NCBI GenBank assembly: GCA_044841755.1
Contig: JAXOFM010000001.1
Span: 682,001-746,000 of the forward strand
Direction: 5' to 3'
Length of the DNA: 64,000 nt
Source: CAZAPO01 sp044841755
Lineage (GTDB): Bacteria; Bacteroidota; Bacteroidia; Flavobacteriales; Flavobacteriaceae
Shown here: positions 1 through 8,231 of the stretch, in pieces
Layout: the number at the start of each line of letters is the position of its first letter
How positions within the stretch are numbered: position 1 is the first letter of the stretch
The notes under the pieces: model-generated
Databases searched by the model: none
What the model was told of the DNA's origin: nothing
What the model saw: only the letters and a program-made list of their open reading frames with translations
Program-made: the position numbers and the translations under genes

Positions 1-3000
1 AGAAAGTACTATTTAAACGATCTTATTAAAGGGGTAATTTTATTTTTTGCTATCGGATTGCTTTACTTTTTAGTCACTCTTTTCATTGAATATGCGTTAT
101 GGTTAAGTTCAGTAGGAAGGACTTTGCTGTTTTGGGTGTTTATAATTGTAGAAGCAGCTTTACTAATAAAGTTTATAGCAATTCCATTAGCCAAACTTTT
201 TAAACTTCAAAAGGGAATTGATTACAAAGAAGCTTCTCAAATTATAGGAACACATTTTTCTGAAGTTAACGACAAATTACTTAATGTGCTTCAGCTAAAA
301 GAGGACAGCAAAGAATCAGAATTATTGTTAGCAAGCATTGAACAAAAATCTGAAGAGCTCACACCAATTCCTTTTAGGCTTGCGGTTAATTTCAAGAGTA
401 ACATAAAATATTTAAAATATGCTGCAGTTCCATTATTGATAATTGGAGCATCTTTTATTTCTGGAAAATACAATTGGTTTAGTGATAGCTATGCGCGTGT
501 TGTTAATTATCAAACGGCATATGAACCGCCAGCACCTTTTAGCTTCTTTATTATAAACGAAGAGTTAAAAACGATTGAGGGAAGAGATTTCACACTTACT
601 GTTAAAACAGAAGGAGAGATCACTCCAGAAAACGCTCAAATTCATTATAACAACGAAAGTTATTATTTAAAATCGTCAGAAGATGGTGCATTTGAATTTA
701 CGTTTACACAACCGAGAGAAGATGTTCAGTTTAATCTATCTGCCAATGGTGTTCAGTCTGAGTATCACAATCTTGAAATCATAAACACTCCGTCTTTACT
801 TGGGTTTGATATGGTGTTAGACTATCCTAATTACACAAAAAAACAAGATGAAACTTTAAAGAGTAATGGTAATGCTGTGGTTCCACTAGGCACTAACGTT
901 TCTTGGAGGGTGAGAACGAAAAACACGGATAAAGTTGAGCTAAATAGTATCGACTCTACATATAATTTTCAGGAAGACGGAAATAGTTTCGAATTATCTC
1001 AAAGATTATTCAAGTCTTTTGATTATACTTTAAACACCAGTAACTCAGATTTGGCTGATTTTGAAAGTTTGTCGTTTTCCATTAAAGTGATCCGAGATGA
1101 GTTTCCAGAGATTAATGTTAAGATGGAACAAGACTCTTTGGACTCACAAACACTTTATTTTTATGGACAAGTAAGCGATGACTATGGTTTAAGTAATTTG
1201 CAGCTGGTTTATTATCCAAGTGGTAATGAAGAAGGAAAGCAAACAGAGAAGATTAACATAAGCACATCTAATTTTGATGAGTTTGCAAGTGTTTTTCCAG
1301 ATCAATTAAACCTTCAAGAAGGGGTTGGCTATGACCTTTATTTTGAAGTATTCGACAATGATGCAATAGCTAATTACAAGGGAACCAAGAGCAATGTGTT
1401 TTCGTTTAGAAAGCTTACCCAAGAGGAGCTTGAAGAAGAGCAATTAAAAGAGCAAGGAAAGACCATAGATGATTTAAACGACTCTTTAGAGAAAATGGAC
1501 AAGCAAGAAGAGGGGTTAAAAGAATTCTCTAAAACACAAAAGGAAAAATCGGAGCTTAATTTTAATGACAAAAAGAAACTTGAGAACTTTTTAAAGCGCC
1601 AAAAACAGCAAGATGAGTTGATGAAAAACTTCAACGAAAAGCTGAAAGAAAATCTAGAGGAGTTTCAAAACGAAAAGGAAGATCCGTTTAAAGAAAGCCT
1701 GCAACAACGCTTAGAAGAGAATCAAAAGCAGCTAGAACAAGACGAAGAGTTGCTTAAGGAGCTGGTAAAATTATCTGAAAAGATTCAAAAGGAAGAACTT
1801 TCACAAAAACTTGAGGAGCTTGCAAAACAAAACAAAAACAAGAAGCGAAGCCTACAACAACTTCTGGAATTAACTAAGCGCTACTATGTTTCAATGAAGA
1901 GCGAAAAACTTCGTGTTGAATTAGAAGAGTTATCTAAAGAGCAAGAGGCACTTTCTGAAGAGGACGCTGAAAATAATACTAAAGAAAAGCAAGACGAACT
2001 TAATAAGAAGTTTGAAGACATTAAAGAAGAATTAGAAGAATTAAGGAAAGAAAATCAAAGCTTAATGGAGCCAATGGATATCCCTAATGATACTAAAAAA
2101 GAAGAGGACATTAAGAAAGAGCAACAGGAAGCTAGCGATAATTTAGAGAAGAAGGAGCAGAGTTCGGATCAACAAAACAAACAGCAGCAGCAGCAAAAAG
2201 CAAAGAAAAACCAGAAAAAGGCGGCTGAGAAAATGCGTCAACTAAGTGAGCAAATGCAACAGTCAATGATGAGTGGATCTATGGAACAAATGTCTGAGGA
2301 TATGGATATGCTTAGGCAGGTTCTGGACAATCTGGTGGTATATTCGTTTGATCAGGAAGATTTAATGGACAGGTTTAAAGGCATTCAAATCAACCACAAT
2401 GAATATGCTAAATACTTGATCAATCAACAAGGTTTGCGTGAACATTTTGAACATGTTGATGATAGCCTGTTTGCATTGTCGTTACGTCAACCAATGATAT
2501 CAGAGCAAATAAATAAGGAAGTCACTGAGGTTTTCTTCAATATAGATAAGTCGCTTGAGCAGCTTGCAGACAATAGGCTTTATCAAGGAGTTGCGGCACA
2601 ACAATATGCTGTGACTTCTGCCAACTCGTTGGCGAATCTTTTAAGCGACATGCTTGATAATATGCAGTCTCAAATGAATCCAAGCCCAGGGCAAGGGCAG
2701 GGAGATATGCAGCTTCCAGATATTATTATGAGTCAAGAAGAGCTTAACAAGCAAATGCAAGAAGGATTAAAGAAAAGTCAGGAAGGGAAACCGCAAGAGG
2801 GGAAAGAAGGAAAGGAGCAACAAGGTAAAGGGGAGCAACAGCAAGAAGGTGGTGAAGGGCAAAACGAAGAGATGAACGGCGAACTCTACCAAATATATCA
2901 ACAGCAACAAGAGCTTAGAAAAGCCCTTGAAGATAAGCTTGGTAGGGAAGGGAAACAGGGTTCTGGAGGCAATTTATTACGAGAAATGGAGAATATTGAG

Positions 3001-3288
3001 CGTGATCTTTTAAATAAAGGCTTCACTAATAGAACGCTTCAAAGAATGAGTAATCTAAAACATCAGCTTTTAAAGCTTGAGAACGCTACATTCCAGCAAG
3101 GAGAAGATAATAAACGAAAATCTAAGACCAACACGAGACAATTTGGTGTTCTTTCTTCTGAACAATTGAATAGTGTAAAACGTTATTTTAATACTACTGA
3201 GGTTTTAAACAGACAAACCTTACCTTTGCAGCAACATTACAAACGCAAGGTACAGGAGTATTTTAAAAAAACGAATGATCAACTTTAA
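1..3288 (+). CDS. DUF4175 family membrane/coiled-coil protein (5' end outside window)
   Basis: The frame is open from base 1 with no start, so the gene begins upstream; the TTG at 58 is not a convincing start. The visible part has hydrophobic segments at about bases 25-75, 120-205 and 410-475, then a beta-rich region, then a very long charged coiled coil (about bases 1410-2250) rich in Lys, Glu and Gln. A low-complexity Gly/Gln/Glu stretch lies near bases 2690-2870. This layout matches the DUF4175 family common in Bacteroidota. The function is not established; I infer an inner-membrane anchor with a large periplasmic part. The last 14 bases overlap ybeY, which implies co-transcription. Confidence 0.75.
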   Translation, partial: RKYYLNDLIKGVILFFAIGLLYFLVTLFIEYALWLSSVGRTLLFWVFIIVEAALLIKFIAIPLAKLFKLQKGIDYKEASQIIGTHFSEVNDKLLNVLQLKEDSKESELLLASIEQKSEELTPIPFRLAVNFKSNIKYLKYAAVPLLIIGASFISGKYNWFSDSYARVVNYQTAYEPPAPFSFFIINEELKTIEGRDFTLTVKTEGEITPENAQIHYNNESYYLKSSEDGAFEFTFTQPREDVQFNLSANGVQSEYHNLEIINTPSLLGFDMVLDYPNYTKKQDETLKSNGNAVVPLGTNVSWRVRTKNTDKVELNSIDSTYNFQEDGNSFELSQRLFKSFDYTLNTSNSDLADFESLSFSIKVIRDEFPEINVKMEQDSLDSQTLYFYGQVSDDYGLSNLQLVYYPSGNEEGKQTEKINISTSNFDEFASVFPDQLNLQEGVGYDLYFEVFDNDAIANYKGTKSNVFSFRKLTQEELEEEQLKEQGKTIDDLNDSLEKMDKQEEGLKEFSKTQKEKSELNFNDKKKLENFLKRQKQQDELMKNFNEKLKENLEEFQNEKEDPFKESLQQRLEENQKQLEQDEELLKELVKLSEKIQKEELSQKLEELAKQNKNKKRSLQQLLELTKRYYVSMKSEKLRVELEELSKEQEALSEEDAENNTKEKQDELNKKFEDIKEELEELRKENQSLMEPMDIPNDTKKEEDIKKEQQEASDNLEKKEQSSDQQNKQQQQQKAKKNQKKAAEKMRQLSEQMQQSMMSGSMEQMSEDMDMLRQVLDNLVVYSFDQEDLMDRFKGIQINHNEYAKYLINQQGLREHFEHVDDSLFALSLRQPMISEQINKEVTEVFFNIDKSLEQLADNRLYQGVAAQQYAVTSANSLANLLSDMLDNMQSQMNPSPGQGQGDMQLPDIIMSQEELNKQMQEGLKKSQEGKPQEGKEGKEQQGKGEQQQEGGEGQNEEMNGELYQIYQQQQELRKALEDKLGREGKQGSGGNLLREMENIERDLLNKGFTNRTLQRMSNLKHQLLKLENATFQQGEDNKRKSKTNTRQFGVLSSEQLNSVKRYFNTTEVLNRQTLPLQQHYKRKVQEYFKKTNDQL

Positions 3289-3691
3289 TTTTGAAACAGA
3301 ATTTAGCTTAGAATCAAAGGATATTATCAGTACTTGGATCTCTGAGGTTATCATCAATGAGGATTGTAAGGAAGGAGAACTTAATTACATCTTTTGTGAT
3401 GATGAGTATTTACACAAATTAAACATTGAATTTCTTGATCACGATACACTAACTGATATAATTAGTTTTGATTATTCGGTAGGAAAAGAACTACATGGAG
3501 ATGTTTTTATATCAGTAGATAGAGTTAAAGACAATGCCGAAGATCTTGATGTTAATTTCAATGATGAGCTTCATAGGGTGATGATTCATGGTGTACTACA
3601 TTATTGTGGTTATAAGGATAAATCTGATGAGGAAAGTAAGGTCATGCGAGCTAAGGAAGACTTCTATCTTAACAAGTTGGAGACAACGTAA
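3275..3691 (+). CDS. ybeY: Endoribonuclease YbeY (16S rRNA 3'-end maturation)
   Basis: YbeY is a metal-dependent RNase involved in 16S rRNA maturation and 70S quality control. The 138-residue product carries the family core HGVLHYCGY at residues 105-113, with H105 and H109 as metal ligands. The third ligand of the usual H-x3-H-x5-H motif falls on D115 (context GYKDK), so the canonical His is replaced by Asp; I recall this variant from other Bacteroidota YbeY proteins. The length is slightly short but normal for the phylum. The ATG at 3275 overlaps the preceding gene by 14 bases, so translation is probably coupled. Confidence 0.93.
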   Translation: MINFNFETEFSLESKDIISTWISEVIINEDCKEGELNYIFCDDEYLHKLNIEFLDHDTLTDIISFDYSVGKELHGDVFISVDRVKDNAEDLDVNFNDELHRVMIHGVLHYCGYKDKSDEESKVMRAKEDFYLNKLETT

Positions 3692-3708
3692 TTTCTAACG
3701 TATATTTG
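3677..3708 (+). promoter_or_regulatory. Bacteroidota-type promoter of mnmG
   Basis: A perfect -7 box TATATTTG (3701-3708) follows a TTG -33 element (3677-3679) with a 21-base spacer, as in flavobacterial sigma-A promoters. Transcription would start near 3714, leaving a leader of about 40 bases that contains the parS-like palindrome. The -33 element lies inside the end of ybeY. Confidence 0.7.
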
Positions 3709-3735
3709 CACACTTTTAAATTAGACACAACAAAA

Positions 3736-3751
3736 TGTTTCACGTGGAACA
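3736..3751. promoter_or_regulatory. parS-type site 1 (TGTTTCACGTGGAACA)
   Basis: This 16-bp near-palindrome fits the ParB-binding consensus TGTTnCACGTGnAACA at every fixed position. It ends three bases before the mnmG ATG, inside the predicted leader. A second copy lies just after the mnmG stop. parS sites cluster around replication origins in most bacteria that have ParABS. ParB binding here is inferred. Confidence 0.8.
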
Positions 3752-3754
3752 CTT

Positions 3755-5632
3755 ATGAGTTTGTTTTTAGATACATATGATGTTATAGTTGTAGGCGGAG
3801 GGCATGCTGGAAGTGAAGCTGCTGCTGCTGCTGCTAATATGGGAAGCAAGACGCTTTTAATAACCATGAACCTACAGAACATAGCGCAGATGTCTTGTAA
3901 TCCGGCTATGGGTGGAATTGCTAAGGGACAAATTGTGCGCGAGATTGACGCGTTAGGTGGTTATAGCGGAATTGTTAGTGACACTTCTGCTATTCAGTTT
4001 AAGATGCTTAACAAGTCTAAAGGACCTGCTATGTGGAGCCCTAGGGTCCAAAGTGACAGAATGCGTTTTGCAGAAGATTGGAGAATGTTGTTAGAGCAAA
4101 CCAAGAATCTAGATTTCTATCAAGAAATGGTTTCTGGTTTAATTGTGGAAAAAGGAAAAGTTACAGGCGTAAAAACTTCTTTAGGAATTGAAGTAAAAGC
4201 TAGAACGGTCGTGCTTACTAACGGCACCTTCCTTAATGGGCTAATTCATATAGGAGAGAAAAACTTTGGAGGGGGAAGAGCAGGAGAAAGAGCAGCAACT
4301 GGAATAACAGAACAATTAGTTGAGCTGGGTTTTGATTCAGGAAGAATGAAAACAGGAACTCCTCCAAGAGTAGATGGTAGATCGCTGAATTTTTCTAAAA
4401 TGATTGAACAACCAGGTGATGAATATCCAGAGAAATTCTCTTATTTAGATAGTACAAAACCATTAACTAAGCAAAGGTCTTGTCACATGACCTACACAAG
4501 TCCTGAAGTTCACAACCTACTAAGAGAAGGTTTTTATAGATCACCAATGTTTAATGGTAGAATAAAGAGCATTGGTCCAAGATATTGTCCGTCTATAGAA
4601 GACAAGATCAATCGTTTTGCCGATAAGGAAAGGCATCAACTTTTTGTTGAACCAGAGGGTTGGGATACGGTTGAATATTATGTAAATGGATTTTCAACCT
4701 CTTTACCAGAGGATGTTCAATTCAATGCGCTGAGGTCTGTTGCTGGATTTGAAAATGTAAAATTCTTTAGACCTGGTTATGCTATTGAATATGATTACTT
4801 CCCACCAACACAGTTAAAGCACACCTTAGAAACTAAACTGGTTGAGGGCTTATATTTCGCTGGACAGATTAATGGAACTACTGGTTATGAAGAAGCTGCA
4901 TCTCAAGGATTAATGGCTGGAATAAACGCTAGTTTAAAAGTTCAAGAAAAAGATGCTTTTACATTAAAAAGAGATGAGGCATACATTGGAGTTTTAATTG
5001 ATGATCTAATCACAAAAGGAACAGAAGAACCATATAGAATGTTTACTTCTAGAGCTGAGTATAGAACATTATTGAGACAAGATAATGCCGACCAAAGACT
5101 TACACCAAAGGGATATGAACTTGGAATTGCTACTGAAGCGCGATTAAAAAGAATGGAAGAAAAGCATGATGCTGCCGAAAAATTTGTCCAATTTTTTAGA
5201 GATACAAGTGTAAAACCAGAAGAAGCCAACCCTGTTCTTGAGAATAAAGGATCGAGTTTAATGAAACAGTCTGATAAGATGTTTAAGATATATTCTCGAC
5301 CTAATATTGATATTAATGATGTTAGAAAACTCAAAGCTGTTGAGGAGTATATTCAAGAGAATAATCTTGACAGGGAAGTAATTGAGCAGGCAGAGATTCA
5401 AGTAAAATATGCTGGATATATTGCTAAAGAAAAGAATAACGCAGACAAGCTTCATCGTTTAGAATATGTAAAAATCCCTGAGAACTTTGATTACTCACAA
5501 ATAAAATCAATGAGTTTTGAAGCGCGGGAGAAGTTGAAAGCAATTCAACCAACATCTGTTGCGCAAGCATCTAGAATAAGTGGTGTTTCCCCTAATGATA
5601 TTTCTGTTTTGTTAGTGTATATGGGAAGATAA
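3755..5632 (+). CDS. mnmG: tRNA uridine-5-carboxymethylaminomethyl modification enzyme MnmG (GidA)
   Basis: MnmG works with the GTPase MnmE to install the (carboxymethyl)aminomethyl group on U34 of certain tRNAs, using FAD and methylene-tetrahydrofolate. The 625-residue protein has the N-terminal FAD loop GGGHAG (14-19), the SCNPAMGG block with C48, the family signature around YCPSIEDK with C278, and the AGQINGTTGYEEA block. The two cysteines correspond to those important in E. coli MnmG. The length is normal. The gene has its own promoter and is flanked by two parS-like palindromes, an arrangement consistent with the frequent position of gidA near origins. Confidence 0.98.
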   Translation: MSLFLDTYDVIVVGGGHAGSEAAAAAANMGSKTLLITMNLQNIAQMSCNPAMGGIAKGQIVREIDALGGYSGIVSDTSAIQFKMLNKSKGPAMWSPRVQSDRMRFAEDWRMLLEQTKNLDFYQEMVSGLIVEKGKVTGVKTSLGIEVKARTVVLTNGTFLNGLIHIGEKNFGGGRAGERAATGITEQLVELGFDSGRMKTGTPPRVDGRSLNFSKMIEQPGDEYPEKFSYLDSTKPLTKQRSCHMTYTSPEVHNLLREGFYRSPMFNGRIKSIGPRYCPSIEDKINRFADKERHQLFVEPEGWDTVEYYVNGFSTSLPEDVQFNALRSVAGFENVKFFRPGYAIEYDYFPPTQLKHTLETKLVEGLYFAGQINGTTGYEEAASQGLMAGINASLKVQEKDAFTLKRDEAYIGVLIDDLITKGTEEPYRMFTSRAEYRTLLRQDNADQRLTPKGYELGIATEARLKRMEEKHDAAEKFVQFFRDTSVKPEEANPVLENKGSSLMKQSDKMFKIYSRPNIDINDVRKLKAVEEYIQENNLDREVIEQAEIQVKYAGYIAKEKNNADKLHRLEYVKIPENFDYSQIKSMSFEAREKLKAIQPTSVAQASRISGVSPNDISVLLVYMGR

Positions 5633-5641
5633 TTAAGAAAC

Positions 5642-5657
5642 TGTTCCACGTGGAACA
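5642..5657. promoter_or_regulatory. parS-type site 2 (TGTTCCACGTGGAACA)
   Basis: This is a perfect 16-bp palindrome matching TGTTnCACGTGnAACA, placed between the mnmG stop (5632) and the methyltransferase start (5666). It differs from site 1 at one base. The pair is 1.9 kb apart and brackets exactly one gene. Assignment as a ParB site follows the known consensus; binding is not shown. Confidence 0.85.
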
Positions 5658-5665
5658 CTCAATAA

Positions 5666-6517
5666 ATGAATTCCAAAAAAATTGTTCTAACTGTTAAGGA
5701 TTACTCTGTTTCAGGAGAGGAGTTTCAGCTACTTTATAATGAAGAACTACAAATGCTGGAGACATTTCCTCAACCTAATGAGGAGAAATTATCTGAGTAT
5801 TATAAAAGCGCAGATTACATTTCACACACAGATGCAAAACGTAATTTATTTGAAAGAGCGTATCATTTAGTTAGAAATATTGCCCTAAGGAAAAAAGTTA
5901 AATTGATTAACCCTCTTTCAGATTCATCAAAGAAACTTTTAGATATTGGATGTGGTACTGGAGACTTTTTACAGGAAGCAAAAAGCAAAGGTTGGGAAGT
6001 AAAGGGTATTGAACCAAATAGGGACGCAAGGGCTATTGCAAACTCAAAAACCAATAATCAAGTTTTTGATGTTGATGAGTTATTAAACTTTAAAGAAAAT
6101 AGCTTTAACGTCATAACGCTGTGGCATGTTTTGGAACACCTTCCTAAATTGAATGAACAGGCAGACCTCTTTAAGAAACTTCTTAAACCTAATGGAGCTT
6201 TAATAATTGCAGTTCCTAATCATAAAAGTTTTGACGCGTTCTATTATAAATCTTTTTGGGCGGCTTATGATGTACCTAGACATCTTTGGCATTTTTCTCA
6301 AGCGTCAATTAAGAATCTTTTTCAAAGAAGAAAAATGGAAGTTGTGAAAACACTTCCCATGAAATTTGATTCGTATTATGTGAGCATACTTTCTGAAAAA
6401 TATAAAACAGGAAAGATGAATTTTATCAAAGCTTTTTTTATTGGATTGCGATCAAATATTAAAGCCAAATCTTCTGGAGAGTACTCTTCACTTATTTATG
6501 TAGTTAAAAACAAATAA
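5666..6517 (+). CDS. Class I SAM-dependent methyltransferase
   Basis: The 283-residue product has SAM-binding motif I, LDIGCGTGDF, in the middle of the N-terminal half, followed by an acidic end of strand 2 (GIEPN), and the LWHVLEHL segment typical of Methyltransf_23-type enzymes. The first 70 residues may carry a substrate- or lipid-binding part. The substrate cannot be told from sequence; such proteins are often annotated as small-molecule or ubiquinone-type methyltransferases. It follows mnmG by 33 bases with parS site 2 in the gap, and may be read from the mnmG promoter. Confidence 0.85.
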   Translation: MNSKKIVLTVKDYSVSGEEFQLLYNEELQMLETFPQPNEEKLSEYYKSADYISHTDAKRNLFERAYHLVRNIALRKKVKLINPLSDSSKKLLDIGCGTGDFLQEAKSKGWEVKGIEPNRDARAIANSKTNNQVFDVDELLNFKENSFNVITLWHVLEHLPKLNEQADLFKKLLKPNGALIIAVPNHKSFDAFYYKSFWAAYDVPRHLWHFSQASIKNLFQRRKMEVVKTLPMKFDSYYVSILSEKYKTGKMNFIKAFFIGLRSNIKAKSSGEYSSLIYVVKNK

Positions 6518-6717
6518 AATTGATTTTAAGAACCTTTCTAATTGTCTTTACAATCAAGACTAACCAATCACCTTAAACAAATATTTTAAGCAGTTATAGG
6601 GCTTAATTTTAATCCAAAAGCCATAAATAAAACAGATTTTAAAGATGGTATTCAATAAATTTTATTTATCAACTGAATCATCGTTGTTAATTGCGTTATT
6701 CTTCTACTTTACTTTCT

Positions 6718-6725
6718 TACTTTTG
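6718..6725 (+). promoter_or_regulatory. -7 box upstream of the OmpH-like gene
   Basis: TACTTTTG matches TAnnTTTG. TTG triplets at 6684 and 6691 could be the -33 element, but the spacing (24 or more bases) is at or beyond the usual limit. The box argues against an upstream start and for the ATG at 6748. The rest of the 230-base gap (6518-6717) is AT-rich and shows no convincing gene or RNA. Confidence 0.55.
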
Positions 6726-6747
6726 CGCAAAATCAAAATCTTTTAAA

Positions 6748-7263
6748 ATGAAAAGAATATTAGCTGTTGGAATTTTAATGTTGACAATTATCTCTTGTCA
6801 GGAAACTCACAAAATTGGATATGTAGATAATTCAGTTTTGATAAACGATTACCAAGAGAAAAAAGATATTGAAGCGAAACTTCAAACAAAAATTGCTGCT
6901 TACGAGAAAAGAAGGGATAGTTTAAGTCAAGCTTTTCAACTAGAGTTAAAGGAAGCAGAGGTTAAGGCGAGAAGAATGTCGCAAGTCAATTTGCAAAAAC
7001 TACAACAAGAATTGCAACAGCGTGAACAATTAATAACACAGCGTTTACAGTTTGAACAACAACAAATTGCACAGGAAAGTCAAACTAAGAACGATTCTTT
7101 AATTAAAAAGGTAAAGGACTTTGTAAAGGATTATGGCAAGACAAATGGTTATAACTTTATCTTAGGAAGTAACGAAGCAGGAAGTGTTATGTATGGAGAA
7201 GATACATCAGATCTAACACAAGCAATATTAGATGCGTTAAATGCATCTTATAAAAACAACTAA
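6748..7263 (+). CDS. OmpH/Skp family periplasmic chaperone-like lipoprotein
   Basis: OmpH/Skp proteins hold unfolded outer-membrane proteins in the periplasm. From the ATG at 6748 the product is 171 residues, with a short hydrophobic leader ending in a lipobox (IISC, C17), then the family start KIGYVDN, and a long central coiled coil rich in Gln/Glu/Arg, ending in a small folded part. A longer in-frame reading from a TTG at 6691 is unlikely because the -7 box (6718-6725) would lie inside it. Lipidation is unusual compared with soluble Skp but is seen in Bacteroidota members. It ends just before a strong bidirectional terminator. Confidence 0.88.
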   Translation: MKRILAVGILMLTIISCQETHKIGYVDNSVLINDYQEKKDIEAKLQTKIAAYEKRRDSLSQAFQLELKEAEVKARRMSQVNLQKLQQELQQREQLITQRLQFEQQQIAQESQTKNDSLIKKVKDFVKDYGKTNGYNFILGSNEAGSVMYGEDTSDLTQAILDALNASYKNN

Positions 7264-7284
7264 GTAAAACATAATTTAGTTTTG

Positions 7285-7316
7285 AAGAACCAGACTTTTA
7301 AGTCTGGTTCTTTTAT
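7285..7316. terminator. Bidirectional intrinsic terminator
   Basis: A perfect inverted repeat with 13-base arms (AAGAACCAGACTT / AAGTCTGGTTCTT, 7285-7297 and 7300-7312) is flanked by a T run on the plus side and an A-rich stretch on the other. It lies between two convergent genes and can serve both the OmpH-like gene and the lipid kinase gene, overlapping the last codon of the latter. Confidence 0.9.
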
Positions 7317-8230
7317 TTGTAAAAACTAAGAGCGCTTGGAATTAGTGACACTTTAATATCTCCCATTCCAATAAGCTCACCATCTGCTTGAATAAAGGGT
7401 TTAAGCCCCTGAGGTATTCTAATAATAACCTGATCAGAGCTTAAATTCTCTACTTTTCTATAGCTCTTAATCATACCATTATAAAGCTTATGGGTGTTTA
7501 GTAGTACATCTAATTTACTAAATTGTTTAGCAATTGTGATGTCAAAAAAACTATTATTATAATTAGAATAATCTGTTAGTTGCATTCCTCCGCCAGAGTA
7601 TTGGCACAAACCAACCAAAACCATTAGAGAGGAGGTTTTAATTATTTCGTTATTAGCTTCGATTTCAACTTTAAAATTTTTGAAGGAAAACAAACCCATT
7701 AATGCGCCTATTAAGTATGAAGCACTACCCAAATGTTTGTATTTCCCAACCTTACTAACTACGTAACCGTCAAAACCAACTCCTGCCAGATTGTTAAAGA
7801 AAACAGGGTCTCTTTGAACGCTCAGAAACTCGATCTTACCTACATCCTGAAGAGCAGTTTCTCCATTTTTTATGGTTAAAATTGCTTGTTCAACATCCCT
7901 GGGAATATTGTGGGTTTTTATCCAATCGTTTCCGGTGCCTACAGGAATAACACCTAGACTTAATTCCTTAGATTCAAACCTGTTTTGAGTTATAATTCCA
8001 TTAACGGTATTATGAATAGTACCATCGCCACCAACGCAAATGAAATTTTTAAAACCCTGATTTACAGAGTTATAAACTAATTTAACATTATGTTCAGCGC
8101 TTTCAGTAAAAGCGAATTCAAAGCTGAAATCATTAAGCTCTAATAATGATTTAATCTTAGGCCAAAGCTTTTTTGCTTTTCCATTTCCTGAAGTTGGATT
8201 AATAATTACAAACCACTTTTCGTCTGCCAT
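7313..8230 (-). CDS. Diacylglycerol/lipid kinase family protein (YegS/BmrU type)
   Basis: The 305-residue protein belongs to the DAGK_cat family, soluble or membrane-peripheral kinases that phosphorylate a lipid hydroxyl with ATP. Visible motifs are NPTSG (11-15), the nucleotide-binding GGDGT (67-71) and GTGND (98-102). The C-terminal half is the usual beta-sandwich. The true lipid substrate is unknown. It lies one base downstream of holB on the same strand, so the two are likely co-transcribed. It ends at the bidirectional terminator. Confidence 0.93.
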   Translation of the reverse strand: MADEKWFVIINPTSGNGKAKKLWPKIKSLLELNDFSFEFAFTESAEHNVKLVYNSVNQGFKNFICVGGDGTIHNTVNGIITQNRFESKELSLGVIPVGTGNDWIKTHNIPRDVEQAILTIKNGETALQDVGKIEFLSVQRDPVFFNNLAGVGFDGYVVSKVGKYKHLGSASYLIGALMGLFSFKNFKVEIEANNEIIKTSSLMVLVGLCQYSGGGMQLTDYSNYNNSFFDITIAKQFSKLDVLLNTHKLYNGMIKSYRKVENLSSDQVIIRIPQGLKPFIQADGELIGMGDIKVSLIPSALSFYK

Positions 8231-8231
8231 T

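Noticed and set aside
2182..2194. CAG triplet run in the DUF4175 gene
   Set aside because: Encodes part of a Gln-rich coiled coil; four repeats only, in frame, so no sign of phase variation.
4942..5334. 130-codon antisense frame inside mnmG
   Set aside because: Shadow of the conserved MnmG frame; no promoter or recognisable protein.
6518..6717. Possible small RNA or gene in the largest gap
   Set aside because: Only a five-base stem (GTCTT/AAGAC, near 6546-6562) and AT-rich sequence; no start with a credible reading frame and no tRNA-like fold.
6691..6747. N-terminal extension of the OmpH-like protein from TTG
   Set aside because: Would include the -7 box and place a non-signal sequence before the lipobox.
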